Positions 7,135-14,443 of a DNA stretch of 64,000 nucleotides are shown piece after piece. The DNA lies in contig NZ_CP015438.1 of NCBI RefSeq assembly GCF_001634285.1, forward strand, positions 2,616,001 through 2,680,000, in the 5' to 3' direction. A program made the translations under genes and the position numbers. How positions within the stretch are numbered: position 1 is the first letter of the stretch; the number at the start of each line of letters is the position of its first letter. A model generated the notes under the pieces. That model saw nothing but the letters and a program-made list of their open reading frames with translations, did not search any database and was not told where the DNA came from. Origin of the DNA: Anoxybacillus amylolyticus (GTDB lineage: Bacteria > Bacillota > Bacilli > Bacillales > Anoxybacillaceae).

Positions 7135-7893
7135 ATGGCTAAGAAAATGCCGTCGAGGAGGGAAAGACAAAATACCGTCATTTCTTTATTTACCTTCCCA
7201 GCTTTTATTATTTCGTTTTATTTAATGATGAAAGGTATTATCGGACTCGGAGGGGTAATAGTTACCTTATTTATTGCCCTTATTATAGGTTCTTGGACAG
7301 CAAGGTATGTGCCCGATATGCGTAAAAAAGAAAATAAAAATAAGAATCCATATACCGGACTCCCTCAAAAAACCGCAGAGAAGAAGCCTGCCAAAACCTC
7401 CACACCTAAGAAACGTACATCCCAAGCTTCTTCCAATCAAACAACCGGAAAATATAACGTTCGTCCTGATGACGTAATAATACAACTCCCATTAGAAGAA
7501 TTAGAAGGACTAGAATTTGAACAACTCGTATATTTATATTTGAAAGCCACTGGATGGAAACCGATAAAAACACCGGAATCAAAAGACGGCGGGGTTGATA
7601 TCATAGTCACAAACAAAATTGACGGTTTGAAAACTGCTGTACAAGTAAAGCATTATTATAAGTCAAAAACTCAAGTAACTGTCAAAAATATTCGTGAACT
7701 TGACAGCGCTAAAAAGAATCACAGCTGTATAGGAACATGGTTTATTACTTCTGGGACGTTTACAAACGCCGCGCTTGTAGAAGCTGATACACGTCGAATG
7801 AAAACGTCTGATGTCACATTTGTTGAAACAAAAATCATTCCTTGGAAAGAACGAGAAGCAGCTAAACGACAGGTGGCTGTTGCAAAAAAATGA
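7135..7893 (+). CDS. Membrane-anchored Mrr-type restriction endonuclease-like protein
   Basis: 252 residues in two parts. Residues 15-60 hold two hydrophobic helices (FPAFIISFYLMM; IVTLFIALIIGSW), then a Lys/Pro-rich linker. Residues 115-240 are an Mrr-cat nuclease fold: LEGLEFEQLVYLYL helix, GGVDIIV acidic strand and AVQVKHY, giving the E...D...QxK active site of the PD-(D/E)XK family. It is one base from the repressor stop and cotranscribed with it, hence expressed in the lysogenic state. A role in excluding or cutting incoming DNA at the membrane is inferred. Confidence 0.85.
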   Translation: MAKKMPSRRERQNTVISLFTFPAFIISFYLMMKGIIGLGGVIVTLFIALIIGSWTARYVPDMRKKENKNKNPYTGLPQKTAEKKPAKTSTPKKRTSQASSNQTTGKYNVRPDDVIIQLPLEELEGLEFEQLVYLYLKATGWKPIKTPESKDGGVDIIVTNKIDGLKTAVQVKHYYKSKTQVTVKNIRELDSAKKNHSCIGTWFITSGTFTNAALVEADTRRMKTSDVTFVETKIIPWKEREAAKRQVAVAKK

Positions 7894-7910
7894 ATAGTTC
7901 CTTTGAATAT

Positions 7911-7943
7911 ATCCCTTGGTCAAACTTAGGGATTTTTCTTTTT
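7911..7943 (+). terminator. Terminator after the repressor-Mrr unit
   Basis: Arms ATCCCT and AGGGAT followed by TTTTTCTTTTT. It ends the rightward repressor transcript before the separate ImmA promoter. Confidence 0.75.
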
Positions 7944-7944
7944 C

Positions 7945-7973
7945 TTGTAAATAAGAACATACGTTTGTATAAT
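7945..7973 (+). promoter_or_regulatory. Promoter of immA-like gene with SOS-box-like site
   Basis: TTGTAA (7945-7950), 17 bases, then TATAAT (7968-7973). The spacer contains AGAACATACGTTTG (7954-7967), matching 12 of 14 positions of the Bacillus LexA consensus CGAACRNRYGTTYC. If LexA binds there, the protease gene would be switched on by DNA damage. Confidence 0.6.
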
Positions 7974-8004
7974 AAAAGAAAAAACTTATGGGGGATGAGG
8001 TGGA

Positions 8005-8490
8005 ATGTACTTATATAAGCCTTGCGACTTAGAAAAGCGCATCTCGGAAGCATATCAGCAAAACGGGATCATCTATCCTTCCCAGCTCGATGAAGAGTAT
8101 ATCGCAAGGAAATTCGATATTTTGCTTGTCGAGTCAAAATTCGGATCGTTTGCTGAATACTGCGACGACTTGAAAATTGTAGCGCTTCATCGCGATTTGG
8201 ACTCGCTCAAGCGCCGTGAAGTATTTTTTCATGAAGTTGGACATTTGTTTTTACACGCTGGCGACCAATCGCAAATGACTGACTTATTTCGGTCTTTTCA
8301 AGAATCACAAGCAAAACGCTTTATGTTATTTTCAGCGATCCCTTACCATATGATTAGATATATCGATTTTTCGAAAAAACGCGACTTTATCATTTATGAA
8401 ATGCAAGAAACGTTCCGCGTACCGGCTGAAATATGCGAAAGCCGGCTGGATTACATTGAAAATAAAGTGCTAGAGGCTGCTTGTTTGTGA
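8005..8490 (+). CDS. ImmA/IrrE-family metallopeptidase
   Basis: 161 residues; the zinc motif HEVGHLFLH lies near residue 77 with a downstream Glu-rich helix typical of the family. In ICEBs1 of Bacillus subtilis, ImmA cleaves the ImmR repressor and triggers induction; here the matching repressor is the HTH gene at 6807. GATGAGGTGG precedes the ATG. Unlike the overlapping immR-immA arrangement, this gene is separated by a terminator and has its own promoter. It is the last gene before the element boundary. Confidence 0.88.
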   Translation: MYLYKPCDLEKRISEAYQQNGIIYPSQLDEEYIARKFDILLVESKFGSFAEYCDDLKIVALHRDLDSLKRREVFFHEVGHLFLHAGDQSQMTDLFRSFQESQAKRFMLFSAIPYHMIRYIDFSKKRDFIIYEMQETFRVPAEICESRLDYIENKVLEAACL

Positions 8491-8515
8491 ATGTTATTTA
8501 TTACCGCTTACTATT

Positions 8516-8545
8516 GTCATTAGAATTGAAATTTTAATGCATCTT
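8516..8545. other. Right junction of the sigK intervening element (attachment site)
   Basis: The sequence changes from element DNA into sigK exactly around GAAATTTTAATGCAT, which encodes EILMH of sigma-K. Codons upstream (before 8525) no longer match sigma-K. In Bacillus subtilis the skin element recombines at this same place. The exact crossover cannot be fixed without the left end. Confidence 0.75.
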
Positions 8546-8902
8546 CGTTCGCTGAAAAAAACGAAAAAAGACGTGTCGCTTCATGAGCCGATCGGGCAAG
8601 ACCGCGATGGAAATGAAATTAGCTTAATTGATGTGCTCAAATCAGAAGGAGAAGATGTGGCTGATGAAATTCATTTGAATATGGAAATCGAACAAGTACG
8701 AAAGTATATCGAAGTGCTCGACGAGCGGGAAAAGGAAGTGATCGTCAGCCGGTTCGGGCTAAATTTGCAAAAGGAAAAAACGCAGCGCGAAATCGCCAAA
8801 GAACTCGGCATCTCGAGAAGCTACGTCTCCCGCATCGAAAAACGCGCATTGATGAAAATTTTTCATGAGTTTTATCGGAATGAAAAAGAGAAGAAGCGGT
8901 AG
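8537..8902 (+). CDS. sigK: RNA polymerase sigma-K, C-terminal half (spoIIIC-like)
   Basis: 121 residues covering sigma regions 3-4, ending in the region-4 helix-turn-helix ([18 protein letters not shown]). The sequence [20 protein letters not shown] is close to the mother-cell sporulation factor SigK rather than SigE. Region 2 is absent, so this piece cannot work alone. In the reading frame, GAA ATT TTA precedes ATG, matching the ...EILM junction of intact SigK. The N-terminal half (spoIVCB-like) and the recombinase should be left of the window on the same strand. It would be rejoined by excision in the mother cell. Confidence 0.95.
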   Translation: MHLRSLKKTKKDVSLHEPIGQDRDGNEISLIDVLKSEGEDVADEIHLNMEIEQVRKYIEVLDEREKEVIVSRFGLNLQKEKTQREIAKELGISRSYVSRIEKRALMKIFHEFYRNEKEKKR

Positions 8903-8920
8903 TTATGTCCACAAATTCCG

Positions 8921-8949
8921 TTGAATATGCACCTTGCTTTGTGTATAAT
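8921..8949 (+). promoter_or_regulatory. Promoter of antitoxin RNA
   Basis: TTGAAT, 17-base spacer, TATAAT. Transcription would start near 8956, running antisense into the toxin mRNA 3' region. No open reading frame follows. Confidence 0.75.
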
Positions 8950-8955
8950 GGTGCT

Positions 8956-9100
8956 AAGAAAAGCATAAAACAAAAAAGACCGGGTGTTACAAACACCCGG
9001 TCAGCGCAACTACATGCCACAAGAAGAGCGGCAAGCCTTTAAGTGCGATTGAAATAACCGTCACACCTTTGGCCTAGGGGGGGACGGTTATTTCTTTTTT
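8956..9100 (+). ncRNA. Antisense antitoxin RNA of a type I toxin-antitoxin pair
   Basis: An RNA of about 145 nt is bounded by the TTGAAT/TATAAT promoter and a perfect 12-bp terminator stem (GAAATAACCGTC, 9051-9062, with 9083-9094) followed by six T. It overlaps the last 13 bases of the toxin ORF and the whole toxin 3' UTR in the opposite direction. This is the convergent layout of txpA/RatA and bsrG/SR4. The ends are inferred from signals only. Confidence 0.7.
8972..9002 (-). terminator. Terminator of the toxin mRNA
   Basis: GACCGGGTG pairs with CACCCGGTC around a 7-nt loop, followed on the minus strand by six T. It lies inside the antitoxin RNA, so the two transcripts share more than 100 nt of complementarity. 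Confidence 0.85.
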
Positions 9101-9192
9101 ATATACACGACCATCGTGATAATCATTGTTAGCGTTCCTATTAGCACTAAACTAAATTGAGCAACTAAGCTTAATGCTTCATACGTCGTCAT
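9088..9192 (-). CDS. Holin-like type I toxin peptide (TxpA/BsrG-like)
   Basis: 34 residues beginning MTTYEALSLVAQFSL, with one membrane helix (LVLIGTLTMIITMVVYI) and a KKK tail. This is the pattern of the Bacillus 'putative holin-like toxin' family, which depolarises or disturbs the membrane when not silenced by its antisense RNA. GGAGGTGG precedes the ATG. Promoter, terminator and antitoxin signals are all present, so the locus looks functional. It lies just outside the sigK element, not inside it as in the Bacillus subtilis skin. Confidence 0.82.
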   Translation of the reverse strand: MTTYEALSLVAQFSLVLIGTLTMIITMVVYIKKK

Positions 9193-9258
9193 TTTTTCCA
9201 CCTCCCTCCATCGGGAAGTGGCCAACCGCCCACCCTGCTTATGTAGCTGCTTACCGTG

Positions 9259-9267
9259 ATTGTATCA
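9259..9267 (-). promoter_or_regulatory. Extended -10 of the toxin gene
   Basis: On the minus strand TGATACAAT is an extended -10 element 67 bases upstream of the toxin ATG; a GTTCGAAC palindrome lies just before it. No good -35 box is seen. Confidence 0.45.
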
Positions 9268-9431
9268 TGTTCGAACAAATATTTCTACGAAATGCAACAA
9301 CGAAAGCTGATCACTTCTTCCAGTGATTAGCTTTTATTGCATCAATCTTCGATAAAATTCGGGAAAGGACAGCACACATCCCAATCACGTTACCCATCAT
9401 CCGCTTCCTCTTATTGACAAAGCATAAAAGC

Positions 9432-9881
9432 CTATGCCTGCGTTTCTGATTTAGGCAGGATCGAGCGAAAGGTAACAGGAGAGGTTAAAACGACTGAAGT
9501 ATGTACATTGCCGTAAGGGATCAGTCGATCTACAAGCAAACGCAAACCATCTATTCCTTGTACAGCCGCCTTAATGAAATAGCTGATGTGGCCTGTAACA
9601 CGATGGCATTCAATAATATCCGAATCTTCGGCAATTATTTTTTCAAACTCGGATACAGGTACTTTAAGGTCGCTGATTTGGATAATTAAAAGCGTATCTC
9701 TTCCTACTGCCGCTGGTGATACTCGAGCAGTGAATCCTTCGATTACTCCTCTTTCTTGGAGTCGAAGCAGTCGTTCGGTAATGCTTGGTCGGCTCAACGA
9801 TAATTGTTTGGAAAGTTCACTAATAGTCACGCGGCCATTTTCCTGTAAAAGACGAAGCAAGCTAACATCGATTGGATCCAT
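9432..9881 (-). CDS. Lrp/AsnC-family transcriptional regulator
   Basis: 149 residues. The N-terminal winged helix (IDVSLLRLLQENGRVTISEL, SLSRPSITERLLRL) is followed by an effector-binding RAM domain (residues 65-145). The ATG at 9881 is preceded by GAGAGGTG. Such proteins sense amino acids and usually control a neighbouring transporter or enzyme. It diverges from the YitT-type membrane gene with a 164-bp AT-rich gap, so that gene is its most likely target, along with itself. Confidence 0.88.
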   Translation of the reverse strand: MDPIDVSLLRLLQENGRVTISELSKQLSLSRPSITERLLRLQERGVIEGFTARVSPAAVGRDTLLIIQISDLKVPVSEFEKIIAEDSDIIECHRVTGHISYFIKAAVQGIDGLRLLVDRLIPYGNVHTSVVLTSPVTFRSILPKSETQA

Positions 9882-10045
9882 TTTTACACACCTCTCATAA
9901 TGAAGGATATTTCCACAAAATATATTCAATATGTAAATATATATAGCGTAAAATATTTATTTTCGTATACCAAACTCACAATATAGATTGTATCATAATA
10001 TTCACAGATTAGCATATGTTGAAATGATTCGGTAGGGTGAGACGT

Positions 10046-10681
10046 ATGAAGAGATTATGTTATATCGGGTTAGGATGCTTTTTGACAAGTGTTGGAACGA
10101 GTATTCTGCATCATTCGCATGTTTTAACCGGAGGAACGGCTGGACTTTCTTTAATGATGAGCTATCTTTCTAACATCCCTTTTGGAGTCGTGTTTTTTCT
10201 CATTAACATTCCTTTTTATGTGCTGTCAGTTATGAACATGGGCTGGAACTTTACACTTTCTACGATTCTTTCTGTCACATTATTGTCTGTCATCACAGTA
10301 GGAATGGATTGGATTCTCCCTTCTTTTTCCATACCGATGTCTATAGGTGCTGTGACAGGTGGGGTTATTATCGGGTTTGGACTGTCGACATTATTTATGA
10401 ATCGCGCTTCGCTTGGGGGCTTTAATATTCTTGCCTTGATCCTTCAAAAAAGGCGGAATTGTAATCCTGGGACCATCAATTTCATCCTCGATTTTGTTGT
10501 CGTGTCCTTAGGGTTTTATTCCATAGGGTTTTGGCAAGGCTTGCTATCTATTTTGTCCATTGCTATTACGTCGAGTATCATTAGCTATTTTAAAAATAAG
10601 ATTGCCCTTAGCAACCAATCGACTACAAGCAATAGCCATGTCAACCGATATCCGGTCAAGACAACTGTCAGAATGAACTAA
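10046..10681 (+). CDS. YitT-family membrane protein
   Basis: 211 residues with five or six membrane helices. The early GGTAGLSLMMSYLSNIPFG and later ASLGGFNILALIL glycine-rich stretches are characteristic of YitT/YczE-type proteins. It lacks the C-terminal DUF2179 domain of the long YitT proteins and ends in a polar tail instead. The start is set at the ATG at 10046 behind AGGGTGA; a GTG nine bases earlier is possible. Substrate unknown. Probably controlled by the divergent Lrp-type regulator. Confidence 0.8.
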   Translation: MKRLCYIGLGCFLTSVGTSILHHSHVLTGGTAGLSLMMSYLSNIPFGVVFFLINIPFYVLSVMNMGWNFTLSTILSVTLLSVITVGMDWILPSFSIPMSIGAVTGGVIIGFGLSTLFMNRASLGGFNILALILQKRRNCNPGTINFILDFVVVSLGFYSIGFWQGLLSILSIAITSSIISYFKNKIALSNQSTTSNSHVNRYPVKTTVRMN

Positions 10682-10805
10682 CAATCTCCTGCAACAAGCA
10701 TTCTTATGCAGGCAGAGAACGACAACACTTAACAGAAATAACGTGCTCATTTGCCCTTGTACCACTCCACACATGGAAGCCATCTAATCGATGTGCACAA
10801 ACGAC

Positions 10806-10832
10806 AAAAGCGGCCCCTTTTTAGAGGCCGCT
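10806..10832 (-). terminator. Terminator after 26-aa gene (possibly bidirectional)
   Basis: GCGGCC and GGCCGC arms around an AT loop, followed on the minus strand by TTTTGTCGTTTG; the plus strand has a weaker T tract. Confidence 0.65.
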
Positions 10833-10836
10833 CTTA

Positions 10837-10917
10837 TTATGCTTCTACGCTTACTTCTGCGCTAATAATTAATGCAATTGATACTGTAATGACAATCCCC
10901 ATCACCATTGCGAACAT
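10837..10917 (-). CDS. 26-aa hydrophobic peptide
   Basis: MFAMVMGIVITVSIALIISA then EVSVEA, with a strong GAGGGAGG site six bases before the ATG and a terminator right after the stop. It is a single membrane helix with an acidic tail, unlike the basic tail of the holin-like toxin nearby. It could be another small toxin or a regulatory membrane peptide; unknown. Confidence 0.5.
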   Translation of the reverse strand: MFAMVMGIVITVSIALIISAEVSVEA

Positions 10918-11420
10918 CCCAAATTCCTCCCTCTCGCCGATTCTTTATTTTTATTTTACACGGAAAAAGGGGCAGCTCCGGCGGGAGGTTTTGAACAATT
11001 TGTGAATTTCAGTGAGACTTCCAGCCCCCTTCGTTAAGTAGAATCGTTCATCTCAGCAATCTAGGTCATCTTTCCAATCCCCCAAATCGATACACCCAAA
11101 GAACAAAATGTTTTTTCGAAGTTGACAGACGAAAACAAAAAAAATATAATTTTAAATAAATTATGTATTTACATAATTTTCTGATAAATATATAATCTAT
11201 TTGGGATAATTTTAATAACTATTAAGGTAGGTGATTATCAACTAGCGAGGCAGTTTCAGTTGTTAATGAAAGCGCTTTTGTTCATCTGGATGAGCCGGAA
11301 TAATCAAAAAAGTTTGTCAAATATTTTAACCCATTCCCTTTTTTTATGATGAAAACATGGTACGATGTGCTTAAGCAACAATTACACCAGTCATCTTAGC
11401 TAAAGTAGAAGGAGGAAACG
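10918..11420. other. Intergenic region upstream of the catabolic cluster
   Basis: No gene is supported here. The left part holds the promoter area of the 26-aa peptide. The middle (11130-11220) is extremely AT-rich. A catabolite-response-like site lies at 11267-11280, and the ribosome site of the GntR gene at 11409-11416. Confidence 0.6.
11267..11280. promoter_or_regulatory. CcpA cre-like site
   Basis: TGAAAGCGCTTTTG matches most positions of the Bacillus cre consensus and lies 140 bases before the GntR gene, suggesting glucose repression of the catabolic cluster. No binding has been shown. Confidence 0.5.
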
Positions 11421-12131
11421 TTGATTTACACGAACATGAGTAACACTTATACAAAAATGAGCGAAGAACAAATTTACCAAATTTTAAGAAATGCTATTTT
11501 TCATGCTGATTTGCCACCAGGAACACAACTAATTGAGAGCTCCCTTGCAGAAGCGTTTGGAGTGAGCAGAACACCAATCCGTGCTGTATTGCAACGTCTC
11601 AAATATGACTCTTTAGTAGAAATCGTTCCCCATCGCGGCGCGTTTGTGTATTGCCCTACTCCTGAAGAATCTGAACAGATATTCTTTGTCCGACAAATAC
11701 TCGAACCCGAAGCCGCCGCATTAGCAGCAACTCATGCTACTCCTGAACATCTAAGAATAATGGAAGAAATGCTAAAAAAAGAAAAAGAATGCTATGAGAA
11801 AAACGAACCTCATAAAGCACTTCCTTTTATTGAACAGTTTCACATGACAATTATCGAAGCATCAAGGAATCCATATTTAGTGGAATGTCTTCATAGAATC
11901 ATTTCGCTAACACACATTATTCTTACGTTTTATGATGTGTCTCATACCCACTCTTGCGACGTGTATGAAGAACATGAAGCGTTATATAAAGCAATTTGTG
12001 CACGCGATGCTGATCGAGCGAAGCAGCTTACTCATCTACATATCCCTTCCATCGTACGGGATATCGATTTCACGAAGAAGTTTAATCGCTCGCTTTCCAT
12101 TCATGAAATTATAAAAAAATACACCACTTAA
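11421..12131 (+). CDS. GntR-family (FCD) regulator of the catabolic cluster
   Basis: 236 residues. A winged helix at 15-80 (LIESSLAEAFGVSRTPIRAV is the recognition region) is followed by an all-helical FCD effector domain whose metal-type residues include His in EQFHMTIIE and HEALYKAI. A TTG start five bases after AGGAGG is better placed than the ATG at 11436. It is followed by a perfect TTGTATACA-type dyad and then the aminotransferase gene, so it very likely represses the downstream genes until an amino compound or its product binds. Confidence 0.88.
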   Translation: MIYTNMSNTYTKMSEEQIYQILRNAIFHADLPPGTQLIESSLAEAFGVSRTPIRAVLQRLKYDSLVEIVPHRGAFVYCPTPEESEQIFFVRQILEPEAAALAATHATPEHLRIMEEMLKKEKECYEKNEPHKALPFIEQFHMTIIEASRNPYLVECLHRIISLTHIILTFYDVSHTHSCDVYEEHEALYKAICARDADRAKQLTHLHIPSIVRDIDFTKKFNRSLSIHEIIKKYTT

Positions 12132-12148
12132 TTTTTTTTAAAACAAAA

Positions 12149-12169
12149 TGTATACAATCTTTGTATACA
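12149..12169. promoter_or_regulatory. Operator-like dyad for the GntR regulator
   Basis: TGTATACAA-TCT-TTGTATACA is a perfect 9-bp inverted repeat directly upstream of the ribosome site of the aminotransferase gene. Its form is typical of FCD-GntR operators. Confidence 0.75.
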
Positions 12170-12184
12170 AAAGGAGGATGCAAC

Positions 12185-13540
12185 ATGCCACACATTCAAA
12201 TGAAAACATCTATCCCCGGTCCGAAAGCCCAAGCACTATTAAGGCGTAAAGAACAATTTGTTGCACGCGGTCCGTTCAATACAGTCCTATCTTTCGCTGA
12301 ACATGGAGAAGGAGCGTTATTAACAGACATTGACGGCAACACTTTTCTTGATTTTGCTGGCGCAATCGGCACATTAAATGTTGGACACCGTCCTACTCGG
12401 GTCGTGCAAGCGGTAAAAAATCAACTCGACAAATACATTCATACGTGCTTTAACGTCATGATGTACGAGCCTTACGTGGCGCTTGCAGAAGAACTTGCCC
12501 GAATTACCCCCGGCAATCATGCTAAAAAAGCATTTTTCGCCAATAGCGGTGCAGAAGCAGTAGAAAACGCGATAAAAATCGCAAGAAAATATACGGGGCG
12601 AAAAGGAATCATTTCCTTTGAACGTGGCTACCACGGACGAACGTTATTAACGATGTCATTAACAAGCAAAGTCAAACCGTACAAATATCAGTTTGGACCG
12701 TTTGCTCCGGAAACGTTCCGTGTCGGCCATCCATATTACTATCGAAAACCGGAAGGAATGACGGACGAACAATTTGATCGCGAATTGCTACAGCAATTAG
12801 AAACGTTTTTCCTCTCAGAAGCACCAGCAGATGAAATTGCCGCCGTAATTATCGAACCCGTACAAGGAGAAGGTGGGTTTATCGTTCCATCCGTTACGTT
12901 TATGCAAGGGTTAAAAAGAATTTGTGAAAAATACGGTATTTTATTTATCGCAGATGAAATCCAAACAGGCTTTGCTCGAACAGGATCGATGTTCGCTATT
13001 GAACAATTTGGCGTAGTTCCAGATTTAATGACGTTATCTAAGTCGCTTGGCGCTGGATTGCCAATTGCTGCAGTTGTCGGCCGTTCCGAAATTATGGATG
13101 CCCCTGGTCCAGGAGAAATCGGTGGAACATACGGGGGAAGCCCACTCGGGTGTGTAGCAGCAATCGAAGTAATCAAAATGATTGAGGAAGAAGGACTTGT
13201 GGAACGTTCCCAACAAATCGGCCAAGTATTAACTACCCGTTTCCGTTCGTGGCAGCAGCGGTTTGAACAAATCGGAGACGTGCGCGGACTAGGCTCTATG
13301 GTTGCCTTGGAGTTTGTAAAAGATCGCATTTCAAAAGAACCGGATAAAGAGTTAACTGCAAAAATTATCGCTGCCGCACAACAAAAAGGACTTATCTTAT
13401 TAAACGCTGGATTATACGGAAACTGCATTCGCATACTTGTTCCACTTGTGATTACTGATGAACAACTAGAAGAAGGATTGGACGTTTTAGAATCCGTCTT
13501 AACGGAGCTTTTGAGCCAACCGGCTAAAATAGAAAACTAA
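12185..13540 (+). CDS. gabT: 4-aminobutyrate-type (class III) aminotransferase
   Basis: 451 residues. The fold-type I omega-aminotransferase signature is complete: AFFANSGAEAVENAIK binds the cofactor phosphate, FIADEIQTGFARTG carries the Asp that holds pyridoxal phosphate, and SKSLGAGLP contains the Schiff-base lysine. It moves the terminal amino group of GABA or a similar omega-amino acid to 2-oxoglutarate. The ATG at 12185 follows AAGGAGG. It heads an operon with a polar amino-acid ABC transporter and an aldehyde dehydrogenase that would oxidise the semialdehyde product. The exact substrate (GABA, 5-aminovalerate or beta-alanine) is not proven. Confidence 0.9.
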   Translation: MPHIQMKTSIPGPKAQALLRRKEQFVARGPFNTVLSFAEHGEGALLTDIDGNTFLDFAGAIGTLNVGHRPTRVVQAVKNQLDKYIHTCFNVMMYEPYVALAEELARITPGNHAKKAFFANSGAEAVENAIKIARKYTGRKGIISFERGYHGRTLLTMSLTSKVKPYKYQFGPFAPETFRVGHPYYYRKPEGMTDEQFDRELLQQLETFFLSEAPADEIAAVIIEPVQGEGGFIVPSVTFMQGLKRICEKYGILFIADEIQTGFARTGSMFAIEQFGVVPDLMTLSKSLGAGLPIAAVVGRSEIMDAPGPGEIGGTYGGSPLGCVAAIEVIKMIEEEGLVERSQQIGQVLTTRFRSWQQRFEQIGDVRGLGSMVALEFVKDRISKEPDKELTAKIIAAAQQKGLILLNAGLYGNCIRILVPLVITDEQLEEGLDVLESVLTELLSQPAKIEN

Positions 13541-13567
13541 AAATTTTTACCTAGGGGGAAATCAAAA

Positions 13568-14419
13568 ATGAAAAAATTCTTTTCTCTATGCTTAACTATG
13601 CTCTTTTTCGTCGCGTTGCTTGTCGGTTGTAATAGCCAAAAAACTTCTTCTTCAAATTCGAGCGAAAACAAGCAGAGTTCTAGCACACTGGATGAAATTA
13701 AAAAACGTGGCGTACTCATCGTCGGTTCGTCCAACGATGCTCCGTTTGCGTTTATCGACAAAGATACGAAGGAATTTAGTGGAATTGACGCAGAAATTAT
13801 TAAAGAAATCGCAAAACGACTTGGTATCCCAAAAGTAGAAATGAAAGAAGTCAAGTTTGAAAACTTATTGCTTGAGCTAAACAACAAAAACATTGATATC
13901 GTCACAGACGGAATGTATGTCAAACCAGAGCGTGAGAAAATCGCTAGCTTCACACATATTTGGTATAAAGAAGGCGAAGCACTTGTAGTCGCAAAAGATT
14001 CCCCGATCAAAGGAATCGAAGATTTAAAAGATAAAGTGGTTGGTGGGCAAAAAGGAACAGCATTTTTAGAATTTGCCCAAAAGCTTCAACAAGAAGGAAA
14101 AATTAAAGAAGTAAAAGTATTTGGTTCTCAAGCCGAATTATTGTTAGCTGTAAATACAAATAAAATCGACGCTTGCATCACTGACAGCGCCGTCGCAGGC
14201 TATAGCATTACAAAAGACCCTTCATTAAACTTAAAGCTCGTCTCTCCTTATGAAGCCCAAGCAGCTGGAAAGATTGCTGCTGCTGTGCGAAAAGAAGATA
14301 AAGACCTATTAGACGCTATTAACAAAGAGCTGGACAAATTGAAAGAAGAAGGTTTTGTATTAAATGTTTTGAAAAAATATGGCTTAAACGAAGACAACGT
14401 AGTTCCTGTTGATAAATAG
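13568..14419 (+). CDS. Amino-acid ABC transporter substrate-binding lipoprotein
   Basis: 283 residues with a lipoprotein signal peptide (MKKFFSLCLTML... LLVGC, lipidated Cys at 21), a Ser-rich linker and a type-2 periplasmic-binding fold (GVLIVGSSNDAPF, TDGMYVKPEREKIASF). It belongs to the polar amino-acid family (PF00497). It would deliver the substrate of the aminotransferase to the adjacent permease. A stem at 14426-14443 behind the gene may lower downstream expression, a common way to make excess binding protein. Confidence 0.9.
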   Translation: MKKFFSLCLTMLFFVALLVGCNSQKTSSSNSSENKQSSSTLDEIKKRGVLIVGSSNDAPFAFIDKDTKEFSGIDAEIIKEIAKRLGIPKVEMKEVKFENLLLELNNKNIDIVTDGMYVKPEREKIASFTHIWYKEGEALVVAKDSPIKGIEDLKDKVVGGQKGTAFLEFAQKLQQEGKIKEVKVFGSQAELLLAVNTNKIDACITDSAVAGYSITKDPSLNLKLVSPYEAQAAGKIAAAVRKEDKDLLDAINKELDKLKEEGFVLNVLKKYGLNEDNVVPVDK

Positions 14420-14425
14420 TAATCA

Positions 14426-14443
14426 GGGAGAGTTTTCTCTCCC
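14426..14443 (+). terminator. Intercistronic hairpin (attenuating)
   Basis: GGGAGAG-TTTT-CTCTCCC between the binding protein and permease genes, with no long T tract. Likely an mRNA stabilising or partial termination structure. Confidence 0.4.

Noticed and set aside
8511-8536. Independent gene start for the sigma-K half
   Set aside because: No ribosome site precedes the ATG at 8537; the frame continues into the EIL codons of sigK, so this is the 3' part of a split gene and not a stand-alone gene.
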